This document shows positions 35,493 to 44,193 of a stretch of DNA of 64,000 bases, one piece after another; position 1 is the stretch's first letter, and each line of letters begins with the position of its first letter. The stretch comes from an uncultured Alistipes sp. GTDB lineage: Bacteria > Bacteroidota > Bacteroidia > Bacteroidales > Rikenellaceae. Location of the stretch: positions 1-64,000 of the forward strand of contig CAJGEC010000002.1 of the NCBI GenBank assembly GCA_904502285.1, read 5' to 3'. The notes beneath the pieces are model-generated. The model saw only the letters and a list, made by a program, of their open reading frames with translations. It was not told the origin of the DNA and searched no databases. Both the position numbers and the translations under genes were made by a program.

Positions 35493-36206
35493 CTATTTTG
35501 TTTCACACTCACGCAACTTTTCCATAAACTCGTCGAGCGTATGGGCCGACTCTACGCTATGCTCTCCACTGCGTGTGCGACGCAACGAACTGAGGTAGGC
35601 ACCACTCTGCAACTCCTCGCCAATCTCGAAGGCTAACGAGCGGATATAGGTACCCTTGCTACACTCCACACGTATCTTGACACGTGGCATATCGTACTCC
35701 AAAATCTCCATTGCGTAGATGTTAATCCTTGCTCGCTTGAGCTCCACCTCCTCGCCAGCACGTGCTATTTCGTAGGCCCTCACACCCTGCACCTTCTTTG
35801 CCGAGTAGAGCGGAGGGAGCTGGTCGCGCTCACCACAGAGGCGCTCAAGGGCCTCCTCAAGGCTCTGACGGGTGATATGCTCCGTAGGATAGGTAGCATC
35901 TACCTCGTGCTCCATATCGCCCGAAGGGGTTGTAGCACCGAGTTGCAACTCTGCGACATACTCCTTGCGCTCGGCCTGAAGGGCCTCAACACGCTTAGTC
36001 GCCTTACCGATGCACACCAGCAACACTCCCGTAGCCAGAGGATCGAGCGTACCTGCATGACCAATCTTTATCTTGGGGTAGCCACACTTACGCAACTGAA
36101 ACTTTATCTTGCGCACAACATCCGCCGAGGTCCACTCATAGGGTTTATCGATAACCGCCACATAGCCCTCAGGGAAATCGACGCCCTGTAATGTAAAATC
36201 TTCCAT
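35493..36206 (-). CDS. truB: tRNA pseudouridine(55) synthase
   Basis: The 237-residue enzyme makes pseudouridine 55 in the T-loop of tRNA. The catalytic aspartate lies in IGHAGTLDPLATGVLLV. PLYSAKKVQGVRAYEIAR is the conserved KVQG region, and CSKGTYIRSLAFEIG is motif III. It lacks a C-terminal PUA-like domain, as is usual for the shorter Bacteroidota TruB. uppP is 10 bp upstream and queA is 49 bp downstream on the same strand. Confidence 0.96.
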   Translation of the reverse strand: MEDFTLQGVDFPEGYVAVIDKPYEWTSADVVRKIKFQLRKCGYPKIKIGHAGTLDPLATGVLLVCIGKATKRVEALQAERKEYVAELQLGATTPSGDMEHEVDATYPTEHITRQSLEEALERLCGERDQLPPLYSAKKVQGVRAYEIARAGEEVELKRARINIYAMEILEYDMPRVKIRVECSKGTYIRSLAFEIGEELQSGAYLSSLRRTRSGEHSVESAHTLDEFMEKLRECETK

Positions 36207-36216
36207 ATACTATATA

Positions 36217-37011
36217 TTATAAGATATATGTTCCAAGCGCAACACAGCCCACAACGGCACAGTAGATAGCAAACCATATCAACTTACCGCGCTTGACCAC
36301 ACCTATCATAAACTTACACGCCAAACAACCCACCACAAAGGCCGACAAGAAGCCCGCAACCAACGACGCCGTGCTAACTCCCGTGAGCGAGAAGCCTCCA
36401 CCAACAATATCCAAGAGAGCCTGACCCATAATGGGGGCTAAGACCATAAGGAATGAGAAGGTAGCAACCTTAGCCTTGTCGTTGCCGAGCAACAATCCCG
36501 TAGCAATCGTAGTACCCGAACGCGAGAGTCCTGGCATAGAGGCCACGGCCTGACCCACACCGATAATGAAGGCATCGCGATAGGAGATTGTCTGCTTCTG
36601 GCGAGGATGCGCATAGTAGGCAAAGGCCAAAAGGGCTGCAGTGAGCAACAACATAGCTCCAACAATAGCGATAATATATTGCGAGCCGAGCATAGCATCT
36701 ATCTTATCACGAAGCAGAAATCCCACGATACCGATAGGTAACATAGAGATTATCAGTTTTAGAATAAAACTCTTCTCGTCGTTCATTCCCTTGGTAAAGA
36801 GGCCTCGCAACAGAGCCCACACCTCGTGCCACAACACTACAATAGTGCTGAGCACCGTGGCGGCGTGAAGCATAACGTCGAAGGTGAGGTTGTCCTCAAT
36901 CTCCACACCGAGCAACTCCTTAGCCAACTGCAAGTGGCCACTGCTCGACACAGGCAAGAACTCCGTGAGCCCCTGCACCGCTCCCAATATCACCGATTCA
37001 AGAATTGTCAT
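36217..37011 (-). CDS. uppP: Undecaprenyl-diphosphatase (UppP/BacA)
   Basis: The 264-residue inner membrane enzyme removes a phosphate from undecaprenyl diphosphate and so recycles the lipid carrier for wall synthesis. The two signature motifs are present: VQGLTEFLPVSSSGHL near the N-terminus and PGLSRSGTTIATGLLLG in the second half. About eight membrane segments are visible. Length is normal. It is 5 bp after the DUF3098 gene and 10 bp before truB. Confidence 0.97.
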   Translation of the reverse strand: MTILESVILGAVQGLTEFLPVSSSGHLQLAKELLGVEIEDNLTFDVMLHAATVLSTIVVLWHEVWALLRGLFTKGMNDEKSFILKLIISMLPIGIVGFLLRDKIDAMLGSQYIIAIVGAMLLLTAALLAFAYYAHPRQKQTISYRDAFIIGVGQAVASMPGLSRSGTTIATGLLLGNDKAKVATFSFLMVLAPIMGQALLDIVGGGFSLTGVSTASLVAGFLSAFVVGCLACKFMIGVVKRGKLIWFAIYCAVVGCVALGTYIL

Positions 37012-37016
37012 ACCCC

Positions 37017-37277
37017 CTACTCCTTATCCGTAATATCAAATCGCTTCATTATCGCCACGCCCACAACGACAAAGCCCACGATAACGACTATCGGAGCAAG
37101 GGTTATGCGACGGAACGAAAAGATAGAGTCGTCGAAGTAGTCGGCAGTATGGTTGCCACTACCCGACATAAGGATAAAGCCCACGACGATAACCAACACG
37201 CCAACGAGCATCATAACGTAGTTCTTCGTGGTAAAGGGCATACGATTCTGACCCTGATTATTTCCCTTAGTAGACAT
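37017..37277 (-). CDS. DUF3098-type small membrane protein
   Basis: The 86-residue protein has two hydrophobic segments, at about 20-38 and 57-76. The first contains NYVMMLVGVLVIVVGFILMSG, and the second, VIVGFVVVGVAIM, is followed by a short charged tail. I match it to DUF3098 by this sequence and by its place between ftsX and uppP, a common Bacteroidota arrangement. Its function is unknown; the context points to the division and envelope machinery. It lies 18 bp after ftsX and 5 bp before uppP. Confidence 0.82.
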   Translation of the reverse strand: MSTKGNNQGQNRMPFTTKNYVMMLVGVLVIVVGFILMSGSGNHTADYFDDSIFSFRRITLAPIVVIVGFVVVGVAIMKRFDITDKE

Positions 37278-37295
37278 AATATTTTCGTTATTCTC

Positions 37296-38183
37296 TTAGT
37301 AGAGATGTATTTTATTTGACTTCATATTCACAAACTTGTTCACTGCAAAGAGGCTGAACAACAGCGTAATGACGAGACCCATAACTACGATGGTAGCGAC
37401 AATGATACCCACCTCTCGGTAGTCGAGTAGCGACAATCCCTCGACACTCACGACCTCAGCACCATAGACGATGCCACAGACCATCAACGCCGCCAGGATG
37501 CCAGCCAAGATACCCTGCTTGAGTGCCGTCGCCATAAATGGCTTCATAATATACCACTTCGTAGCACCCACGAGTTTCATCGTGTTGATAAGGTAGCGCT
37601 TAGAGTAGATAGCCAAGCGGATGGTGTTGTTGAGCAGGAGCAACGAGATGAGCAACAGCACACCCAAAAAGATTATGAGACCCATTGTCACGTGCGAGAT
37701 AGTGCTATGCATACTCTCAACGATCTCCACAGGTGGCACAGCCACATACTCCACACACTCGAACTCCTTAACCAGAGCCACGAACTCCTCGACACGCTCT
37801 GCCGTAGAACACTCCTTAGCCAAGGTGACCTCATAACTATCACGCAACGGATTCTCGCCGAGCAACATCTCTAAATCCACCTCAAACTGCTCGCGGAAGG
37901 CCTCGTCTTCAAGTTTGGCATCGCCACTAAGAAACTCCACCCTACTGCTCATTCCAGAGTTCTCGATAGCCAAGAACAACTCCTCTCGCGAGGTGTCCCC
38001 CTCGACCATTGGCGAGAGTTCCACCGACACCACGACACTATCCCTAAGGCGTGCGGCTGCCGACACCGCCGTAAAGGTGACATACGACACCACACCCAAC
38101 ATAAAGAGTACGAGGGTGATACTCATCGTAGAGATTATATACGAACGGCGTACCTTGCGCTCTATTCTTCTATCCTTTGACAT
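37296..38183 (-). CDS. ftsX: Cell division permease-like protein FtsX
   Basis: The 295-residue inner membrane protein has one N-terminal membrane segment (about 18-40), a periplasmic domain and three C-terminal segments. SKRYLINTMKLVGATKWYIMKPF (37550-37620) is the FtsX/MacB-type cytoplasmic loop. FtsX pairs with the ATPase FtsE to switch on cell wall hydrolases at the septum. No ftsE is next to it; in this phylum the ATPase is often elsewhere. Its first 22 nt overlap the end of the YfhO-family gene. DUF3098, uppP, truB and queA follow. Confidence 0.92.
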   Translation of the reverse strand: MSKDRRIERKVRRSYIISTMSITLVLFMLGVVSYVTFTAVSAAARLRDSVVVSVELSPMVEGDTSREELFLAIENSGMSSRVEFLSGDAKLEDEAFREQFEVDLEMLLGENPLRDSYEVTLAKECSTAERVEEFVALVKEFECVEYVAVPPVEIVESMHSTISHVTMGLIIFLGVLLLISLLLLNNTIRLAIYSKRYLINTMKLVGATKWYIMKPFMATALKQGILAGILAALMVCGIVYGAEVVSVEGLSLLDYREVGIIVATIVVMGLVITLLFSLFAVNKFVNMKSNKIHLY

Positions 38184-40765
38184 ATATTTTCACTTTTAGG
38201 TTTCATCACACAAGCACCGATAACGGCAACAAATATTGCGATGCTACAAATTGCCATTATCACCGAGAGTACTCCCCAGCGAGGGGCCTCGAAGCGCCAC
38301 TCCACGCTATGCTCTCCAGCGGGAAGTTCCGCACCACGCAGGATATAATCGACAACGAAATACTCCATCTGCTGGCCATCGACATAGAGGCTCCAGCCAT
38401 CACGGAAGTATATCTCCGAGAAGACCACCAACGAAGGGGTCACAGAGCGGTAGTCGTAGCGCAACCTATTTGGGGCATACTCCACCAACTCTATCTCGCC
38501 CTCGGCATCGTAGTAGGTGGCAAGACCCTCGGTTGTAGCATCCACAACAGCCACCGTGCGGAGGTCCACACCATCCAAGGCCTCAAGTTGTGCCTTTGCC
38601 CCCTCCTTCGCCTCGACACTCTCTACCAACCACGCAGCACCGTATGGTTCAACACCCGTAACCCACTCGGCAAGCATTGGCTCACCGTCGTAGATAACAT
38701 AGCGAGTGTTCAACATAGCGAGCACCTCGGCATCGAGGCGTCGCAGATACCTATCGATAACCTCCTGGTAGCGTCCCAACTTAGCACCGTGGTAGCCACC
38801 CACCGAGCGGTGGAAATAGGATGCACGGGCGCTATTGAAGGGATCTCCCGTAAGGTCGAGAACCCTAAAGCCAAGGGTCTCATCCTCCAAAATCTCCAAG
38901 TCCGCCGCCGTAGCAACGAGTTCCGTAGGGGCCTTATCCTGCCACTTCTCGTCGTAGATATATCGCTGGGCAACGCCCACCAAATCCCTAACCATCATGA
39001 TAGCCACCACAAGCGTCATTGCCACGGTGAGCCACTTCACAACATTCGCCCTTTGGCGCAACCTCTCGCGCATCACCACATAGGCAACCAACACTATCGC
39101 CACAAGGGCCACATAGAGCGTTGTGCGCACGGCATCAGCAAGGAGTGCCGAATGGCGACCTTCGTAGGCTGCCGAACGCAACTGCTCGACCCAAAGTCTA
39201 TCACCAAACTGCTCATTAATACCCTCAAGGCCATAGTTCGCCGTGAGCATCATCACCACGACAACCACTACGACAACTCCCAAAGCGATAGCTATGCGCT
39301 TGATAAGTGCCTGCTTCGGTGCCTCACTCTTGATTATCGCCCAGAGCGCCATCACCGCCAACAAAGGCATAGCCCACTCCACAACGACCAGCGCCATAGA
39401 GACCGTACGGAAGTTGTTATAGCCAGGCAAAACGGAGTACACAACCTCGTAGAAGCCCATAATATTTGCACCCCAGGCCAAGAGCATCGCAAAGAGCGAC
39501 ACCGCAACAATCCAAGCCACACGCCTAAAGGGCAACAGCATCAGGGCCAACAAGGCCAAGAAGATGACCACCGCTCCGATATAGGTTGGGCCAGCGGTAT
39601 AGGGTTGTGCGCCCCAATAGTTCGAGGCGTATGCCCACGCCTCCTCACTAATGGCGCTATAGATACGCTCGACATCCTGCACACACCTCTCGTCGCCCGA
39701 CTCCAAGCGCGCTATAACATCCGAACGTCTCTCCCCTGTGACAGCATCGGCATACTCATCTACGGCCAAATTAAAGATACCGCCCTGAGTCATAGGCTGT
39801 TGCAACACAGACACCACCTCGTTATTAATGTCGGTAGAGGATGCACCCATATAGTTTGGCACGAGCATATTGAGGCTCTCGCCAATGCCGTAACTCCAAG
39901 CCGTATTATACTCTATCTTCTGCTGTCGAGCCACCTCGGCATCTACAGCCTCGCTCACACCACGGGTCGTATATTTCTGATGCTCAAGTGTATACCACAA
40001 TGGCGAAATATTTGAGCCCACGGCCAACGCCGCCGCAACAGCCAGTACTGCCGTGCGCTTAAAATAGCGAGCCACAACACCTTCACGCCACGCCTCAACG
40101 AGCAACGACAGCCACATAGCCACGCAGACCAAGAGGAAGTAGTAGGTTATCTGTGGGTGGTTAGCGCCAATCTCCAACGAGCCGAAGAGGGCTGCCAACG
40201 AGGCACCAAGCCATAGATTACGTCTCAGTGCATACCACACAGCACCCACCAATGGCGGAGCGTAGACCAAAGCCCACATCTTGGTTATGTGTCCCGCGTC
40301 GATGATAAGGAAGAAGTATGTGGAGAGGCCGTATGCCAATCCCGCAATGATGCCGAGCCAAGGATTGACACCCATAAGTACCACAGCAACCATCATAAGG
40401 GCCATTGCCCAAAAGGTCATATTCATTGGGTCGCCAATGCTCTTAATGATTGGCGAGGCCGCACGCTTGACATACTGCTGAGGGTACTCCACATCGATAA
40501 GGTAGGCAGGCATTCCCGAAAACATATTTCCTGTCCACTGAGGATCCTCTCCCGTTTCAGAACGGTGCTCACGTATATCCTGCGACATACCAGCATACTG
40601 CGCAATATCGCCCTGCGAGAGCGACTTATCGTCGAACTGAGGAGCATAGAACGTGTAACTCACCACCCAAAAGGCAAGCACCGCCACTAACCAAGGAGCA
40701 ACCATTTTTGCCACTCGCAAAAAGGACTCCTTCACGCTATGCTCATCCACTTTTACCATCTCCAT
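38162..40765 (-). CDS. YfhO family polytopic membrane protein
   Basis: The 867-residue protein has about 12-13 membrane segments and a soluble C-terminal part. YDIREHRSETGEDPQWTGNMFSG-type residues (40500-40580) near the N-terminus and the late YRSVTPSLVVFSEIYFRDGW segment (38395-38460) are typical of the YfhO family. It resembles GT-C-type glycosyltransferases; B. subtilis YfhO helps glycosylate lipoteichoic acid. Its task in Bacteroidota is unknown, but sugar transfer to an envelope molecule is a reasonable guess. It ends 22 nt inside ftsX and is the first gene of the series, with a promoter at 40791. Confidence 0.9.
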   Translation of the reverse strand: MEMVKVDEHSVKESFLRVAKMVAPWLVAVLAFWVVSYTFYAPQFDDKSLSQGDIAQYAGMSQDIREHRSETGEDPQWTGNMFSGMPAYLIDVEYPQQYVKRAASPIIKSIGDPMNMTFWAMALMMVAVVLMGVNPWLGIIAGLAYGLSTYFFLIIDAGHITKMWALVYAPPLVGAVWYALRRNLWLGASLAALFGSLEIGANHPQITYYFLLVCVAMWLSLLVEAWREGVVARYFKRTAVLAVAAALAVGSNISPLWYTLEHQKYTTRGVSEAVDAEVARQQKIEYNTAWSYGIGESLNMLVPNYMGASSTDINNEVVSVLQQPMTQGGIFNLAVDEYADAVTGERRSDVIARLESGDERCVQDVERIYSAISEEAWAYASNYWGAQPYTAGPTYIGAVVIFLALLALMLLPFRRVAWIVAVSLFAMLLAWGANIMGFYEVVYSVLPGYNNFRTVSMALVVVEWAMPLLAVMALWAIIKSEAPKQALIKRIAIALGVVVVVVVVMMLTANYGLEGINEQFGDRLWVEQLRSAAYEGRHSALLADAVRTTLYVALVAIVLVAYVVMRERLRQRANVVKWLTVAMTLVVAIMMVRDLVGVAQRYIYDEKWQDKAPTELVATAADLEILEDETLGFRVLDLTGDPFNSARASYFHRSVGGYHGAKLGRYQEVIDRYLRRLDAEVLAMLNTRYVIYDGEPMLAEWVTGVEPYGAAWLVESVEAKEGAKAQLEALDGVDLRTVAVVDATTEGLATYYDAEGEIELVEYAPNRLRYDYRSVTPSLVVFSEIYFRDGWSLYVDGQQMEYFVVDYILRGAELPAGEHSVEWRFEAPRWGVLSVIMAICSIAIFVAVIGACVMKPKSENICQRIEE

Positions 40766-40790
40766 ACCTTATTTAAAAGAATAAATCGCG

Positions 40791-40798
40791 CAAAGGTA
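40791..40798 (-). promoter_or_regulatory. Bacteroidota -7 box (TACCTTTG) for the YfhO-queA series
   Basis: TACCTTTG on the minus strand lies 25 bp before the ATG at 40765. A TTTTG tract about 11 bp upstream is closer than a usual -33 element. The rest of the 224-bp divergent gap is A/T rich. Confidence 0.5.
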
Positions 40799-40925
40799 CA
40801 AAAATTTTGCAAAACTAAAAAGAAGAATCACCACATTTTTAACTCACTACACACTGATTACAACACGGTTGCCACCAGTCCACCCATCGGCCAAGAAAAA
40901 AGTGAAAAATTATTTATTAAAATAC

Positions 40926-40956
40926 TTGACTTCTGGATTCAAATATTGTATATTTG
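40926..40956 (+). promoter_or_regulatory. Promoter of the DUF6549-like gene
   Basis: TTG (40926-40928), a 20-bp spacer and TATATTTG (40949-40956) form a textbook Bacteroidota promoter. The ATG is at 40990. Confidence 0.7.
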
Positions 40957-40989
40957 TGGCGAAAATCCTAACTAAATAATCTTAAAATT

Positions 40990-41583
40990 ATGAGACGACT
41001 TTTATCACTTTTGGTCGTTACGAGTGTAGTCATTTCACTCGTAGCGACAGCGCTCAACTTATGGCAGGACAACCGCCGTTTGCGCAACAATCAACACTCT
41101 CTACAACAGGGAATTACACTCTATCGCACCAAGGCCAACAACTACGCCGCATCTGTCGAGGCCCTTTCGCTCGAATTGGATGAATTTCGCCATCTACACG
41201 CCTCCGACACCAAAACCATTCGAGAGTTAAAAATCAGACTCCGCAACGTGGAGAGTGTCGCCCAAAGCGTAACCTCCACAACCCTGCGAGATACCCTAAT
41301 TCTGCGAGACACTATCATCCTCGAACAACCCCTCCTCCACGCCTCTGCCTCAGACCCTCACAACACCATTTCGGCAACTCTCAGGAGCGACACACTAACC
41401 CTCTCGGTACGCAGCATCGACACACTCCACCAGGTTATCCACCGAGTGCCACGACGCTTCTGGTTCTTCCGCTACGGCACAAAGGCGATACGCCAAGAGG
41501 TGTGGTCCTCAAACCCCAATACCCAACTCATCTATACCGAATACATCGAACTACCACGGAGAAAAAGAGGACAATTCCGCTAA
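40990..41583 (+). CDS. DUF6549-like membrane-anchored coiled-coil protein
   Basis: The 197-residue protein has one N-terminal membrane segment (residues 5-23), a heptad-rich helix (about 27-90), a repeated RDTLILRDTIIL stretch near 105-116 and a C-terminal domain. The ending (RRFWFFRYGTKAIRQEVWSS then a TEYIEL strand) resembles DUF6549 proteins, which I recall from Bacteroidales prophages and mobile elements. No other phage gene is nearby. It may be a domesticated phage gene or a host membrane protein. It has a strong promoter, and no terminator is seen before the next gene's promoter. Confidence 0.65.
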   Translation: MRRLLSLLVVTSVVISLVATALNLWQDNRRLRNNQHSLQQGITLYRTKANNYAASVEALSLELDEFRHLHASDTKTIRELKIRLRNVESVAQSVTSTTLRDTLILRDTIILEQPLLHASASDPHNTISATLRSDTLTLSVRSIDTLHQVIHRVPRRFWFFRYGTKAIRQEVWSSNPNTQLIYTEYIELPRRKRGQFR

Positions 41584-41635
41584 CCAATAAAGGGCAAAGG
41601 AATAATTTTAGCAAATATTGAGGTGGGAAGTAGCC

Positions 41636-41662
41636 TTTGTTTACAAAAAATTCGTATATTTG
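41636..41662 (+). promoter_or_regulatory. Promoter of the polyprenyl synthase
   Basis: TATATTTG (41655-41662) is a -7 box. TTTG at 41636-41639 lies 15 bp upstream, a short spacing. Its position rules out the TTG start at 41668 and points to the ATG at 41683. Confidence 0.55.
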
Positions 41663-41682
41663 CCTAATTGAAACCTAATGAG

Positions 41683-42693
41683 ATGATTTCTATTAACGAC
41701 ATTCGCAAACCCATCTTAGGGGATTTGGAGGCCTTCGACGCCTTTATTGCAGACAACTTTTCGGCCGAGGGAGAGCTCCTTCAGGAGATGCTAACATACG
41801 CCCTATCGTCACGTGGCAAGGGCATACGCCCCATCGTGACACTCCTTGCGGCATCGCTCCACAGCCCACACTCTACGGCTGAGCATAACGCCAACGAACG
41901 CCACTGCACTAAGCGAACATATCTGGCCGCAATGCTCGTGGAGATGATACACACCGCCTCGCTCATCCACGACGACGTTCTCGACTCGGCAGACGAGCGA
42001 CGAGGTCACCCCTCGGTGAATGCCAAGTGGCAGAGCAATATGGCTGTAATCCTCGGCGACTACATCCTTGCACGAACAATGGCCCTCGGTATGGCATCTG
42101 CACAGTACGACCTCATCTCCTATATCGGTACAGCAATGGCAACACTCTGCGAGGGCGAAGTGTTACAGAGCCAACACGCTGAGCGATTAGATACCACACG
42201 CGACGACTACTTCGATATAATATATCGAAAGACGGCCAGCCTTATTGGTGTGAGTGCAGCCCTCGGCGCCTTGTCCGTAGGCGCTTCACGCGAAGATGTA
42301 GACCGTATGCGTAAGTTTGGTGAGGCCATCGGCATCGCCTTCCAGATTCAGGATGACATCCTCGACTACCAGCGTGACAACAAAACGGGAAAGCCTGCCA
42401 ACAACGACCTCAAGGAGCATAAGATAACACTCCCGCTAATCTGTCTGCTTGAGAGAGCCACCGAAGAGGAGGCAAAGGAGATTAAGCAACTCCTCAAGCA
42501 GTGCAGCGAAAGCAACGAGGCCCTCGATACGCTCCACAAAAAGGTCATCAATGGCGGTGGCATAGAGTTCGCGTCGGAGATACTGAAGTCCTACCTCACT
42601 CGCGCTATGCACCTACTGCACAAATACCCCGACTCACCCTATCACAAATCTCTGCTCGACCTCTGCTTATTCATTGCCGAGCGCGATAGATAG
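41683..42693 (+). CDS. Trans-type polyprenyl diphosphate synthase (octaprenyl-type)
   Basis: I start the gene at the ATG at 41683 (336 residues, MISINDIRKPILGDLEAFD). An upstream TTG at 41668 would be at or before the predicted transcription start. The two aspartate-rich motifs are intact: LIHDDVLDSADERRG and QIQDDILDYQRD. It condenses isopentenyl diphosphate with an allylic primer. The lack of large residues just before the first motif and the length fit long-chain products, as for the menaquinone side chain. This chain length is inferred. The MFS gene follows 41 bp later. Confidence 0.92.
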   Translation: MISINDIRKPILGDLEAFDAFIADNFSAEGELLQEMLTYALSSRGKGIRPIVTLLAASLHSPHSTAEHNANERHCTKRTYLAAMLVEMIHTASLIHDDVLDSADERRGHPSVNAKWQSNMAVILGDYILARTMALGMASAQYDLISYIGTAMATLCEGEVLQSQHAERLDTTRDDYFDIIYRKTASLIGVSAALGALSVGASREDVDRMRKFGEAIGIAFQIQDDILDYQRDNKTGKPANNDLKEHKITLPLICLLERATEEEAKEIKQLLKQCSESNEALDTLHKKVINGGGIEFASEILKSYLTRAMHLLHKYPDSPYHKSLLDLCLFIAERDR

Positions 42694-42734
42694 ACCAAAC
42701 TTCAGACAATTAACAATCTAAAACACAACAGAAT

Positions 42735-44024
42735 ATGAGTACAGAAAAAAGAAGCAATTTGCTGGCCATTATCGTAATGATTCTGCTCTTCGGAATGATT
42801 TCGTTCGTGACCAACCTCGCCTCACCTATGGGCGACGTTCTTAAGAACCAGTTTGGCGTTGCCAACTGGATGGGAACACTCGGCGTATTTGCCAACTTTA
42901 TCGCTTACGCCGTAATGGGTATCCCTGCGGGTAACCTCCTACAGAAGCACGGCTACAAATTCACCGCTTTGGCTGCCGTAGCCGTAGGTTTCACTGGCGT
43001 TGGCGTTCAGACCATTGCAGGTCTGCTTAATGGCGACATCGCATTTGGTGTCTACCTCCTCGGTGCATTCATCGCAGGTTTCTCAATGTGTATGCTCAAC
43101 ATCGTGGTAAACCCTATGCTCAACAAGCTTGCTGGTGGTGGTAACCGCGGTAACCAGTTGTTGCAGGTAGGTGGCTCATTCAACTCGTTGATGGGTACTG
43201 CCGTAATCTTCCTCACTGGTGTATTCGTGCCAAGCATCGCTAATGCCGAGATTAAGCAGGTATTCCCATTGATGTTCATTGCCTTGGCTATCTTCGCTTT
43301 GGCCTTTGTCGTAATCATCTTCACCAACATCCCTGAGAGCAAGCCAGAGGCTACCACCAATCAGAAAAAGGAGCAGTACGGCCCTATGTCGTTCCGCCAC
43401 TTTGTGTTGGGCGCTGTGGCAATCTTCATCTACGTTGGTGTCGAGGTAGGTATTCCTAACGTATTGCAGAAGTGGTTGCAGAATGGTGGTTTGAGCGTTG
43501 AGACTGGCGCTGAGGGTATCGCTGCTACAGTGGCTGCAACCTACTGGTTGTTGATGCTCGTGGGTCGTCTCACTGGTGCTGCTTTGGGTGCAAAGGTTTC
43601 GGCTAAGAGTATGCTCACCGCCGTTTCAGTTATCGGTCTTGGATTGGTCGCTGGCGCAATGCTCCTCGACCCAGCAATCAGCGTAAACCTCCCAGTATTC
43701 AAGGGTACTGAGGGCTTCGGTATGGAGAACGTACCTATCAACGCTGCCCTCTTGGTACTCTGCGGTCTCTGCACATCGGTAATGTGGGGCGGCATCTTCA
43801 ACCTCGCTGTCGAGGGCTTGGGTCGCTACACAGAGAAGGCTTCAGGTATCTTTATGGCTTTGGTTTGCGGTGGCGGTATCTTGCCATTGCTCCAGAACTA
43901 CGTCGTAGACCTCTCAGGCAACTACTTGGTAAGCTACTTGGTAATCGTTGCTGGCTTGGCCTACCTCCTCTTCTACGCCCTCATCGGCTCGAAGAACGTA
44001 AACAAGGATATTCCAACGGAATAG
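42735..44024 (+). CDS. MFS transporter, sugar (FucP/GlcP-like) family
   Basis: The 429-residue membrane protein has 12 predicted segments. The N-terminal ISFVTNLASPMGDVLKNQF, the VMGIPAGNLLQKHGYK loop and the NIVVNPMLNKLAGGGNRGNQLLQ region match the FHS (fucose/glucose/galactose-H+ symporter) group common in Bacteroidota. The transported sugar is unknown. Codon choice is strongly biased, like transketolase, which suggests high expression. It is 41 bp after the polyprenyl synthase, so it may share that promoter. A strong terminator follows. Confidence 0.88.
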   Translation: MSTEKRSNLLAIIVMILLFGMISFVTNLASPMGDVLKNQFGVANWMGTLGVFANFIAYAVMGIPAGNLLQKHGYKFTALAAVAVGFTGVGVQTIAGLLNGDIAFGVYLLGAFIAGFSMCMLNIVVNPMLNKLAGGGNRGNQLLQVGGSFNSLMGTAVIFLTGVFVPSIANAEIKQVFPLMFIALAIFALAFVVIIFTNIPESKPEATTNQKKEQYGPMSFRHFVLGAVAIFIYVGVEVGIPNVLQKWLQNGGLSVETGAEGIAATVAATYWLLMLVGRLTGAALGAKVSAKSMLTAVSVIGLGLVAGAMLLDPAISVNLPVFKGTEGFGMENVPINAALLVLCGLCTSVMWGGIFNLAVEGLGRYTEKASGIFMALVCGGGILPLLQNYVVDLSGNYLVSYLVIVAGLAYLLFYALIGSKNVNKDIPTE

Positions 44025-44044
44025 CAATATCTTTAAACCAACAC

Positions 44045-44084
44045 AGAGGGGTCTCCTACCACAATGGGAGTCCCCTCTCTTTTT
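44045..44084 (+). terminator. Terminator after the MFS gene
   Basis: The stem agaggggtctcc (44045-44056) / ggagtcccctct (44067-44078) has one mismatch and is followed by a run of T to 44084. Confidence 0.88.
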
Positions 44085-44134
44085 CATCTCTAATTACCAA
44101 CATCGGTCCTCTTTTCACTTTTTTATACGAAAAA

Positions 44135-44165
44135 TTTGTTGTTATTGAATTTTTTTGTACTTTTG
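44135..44165 (+). promoter_or_regulatory. Promoter of lipA-lipB-recJ
   Basis: TTTG (44135-44138), a 19-bp spacer and TACTTTTG (44158-44165) form a good Bacteroidota promoter. It means the lipA start must lie downstream of about 44170. Confidence 0.65.
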
Positions 44166-44193
44166 CATCAATTGGAAAAAAGTGAACTTAAAA

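Noticed and set aside
38177..40015. A 612-codon open frame antisense to the YfhO-family gene
   Set aside because: It lies wholly opposite a well-supported polytopic membrane protein. Its translation is His/Arg/Gln rich without domains, as expected of an antisense shadow.
41636..41639. Rex operators near promoters in the window
   Set aside because: I looked for TTGTnnA...TnnACAA-type sites near the rex gene and other promoters and saw none.
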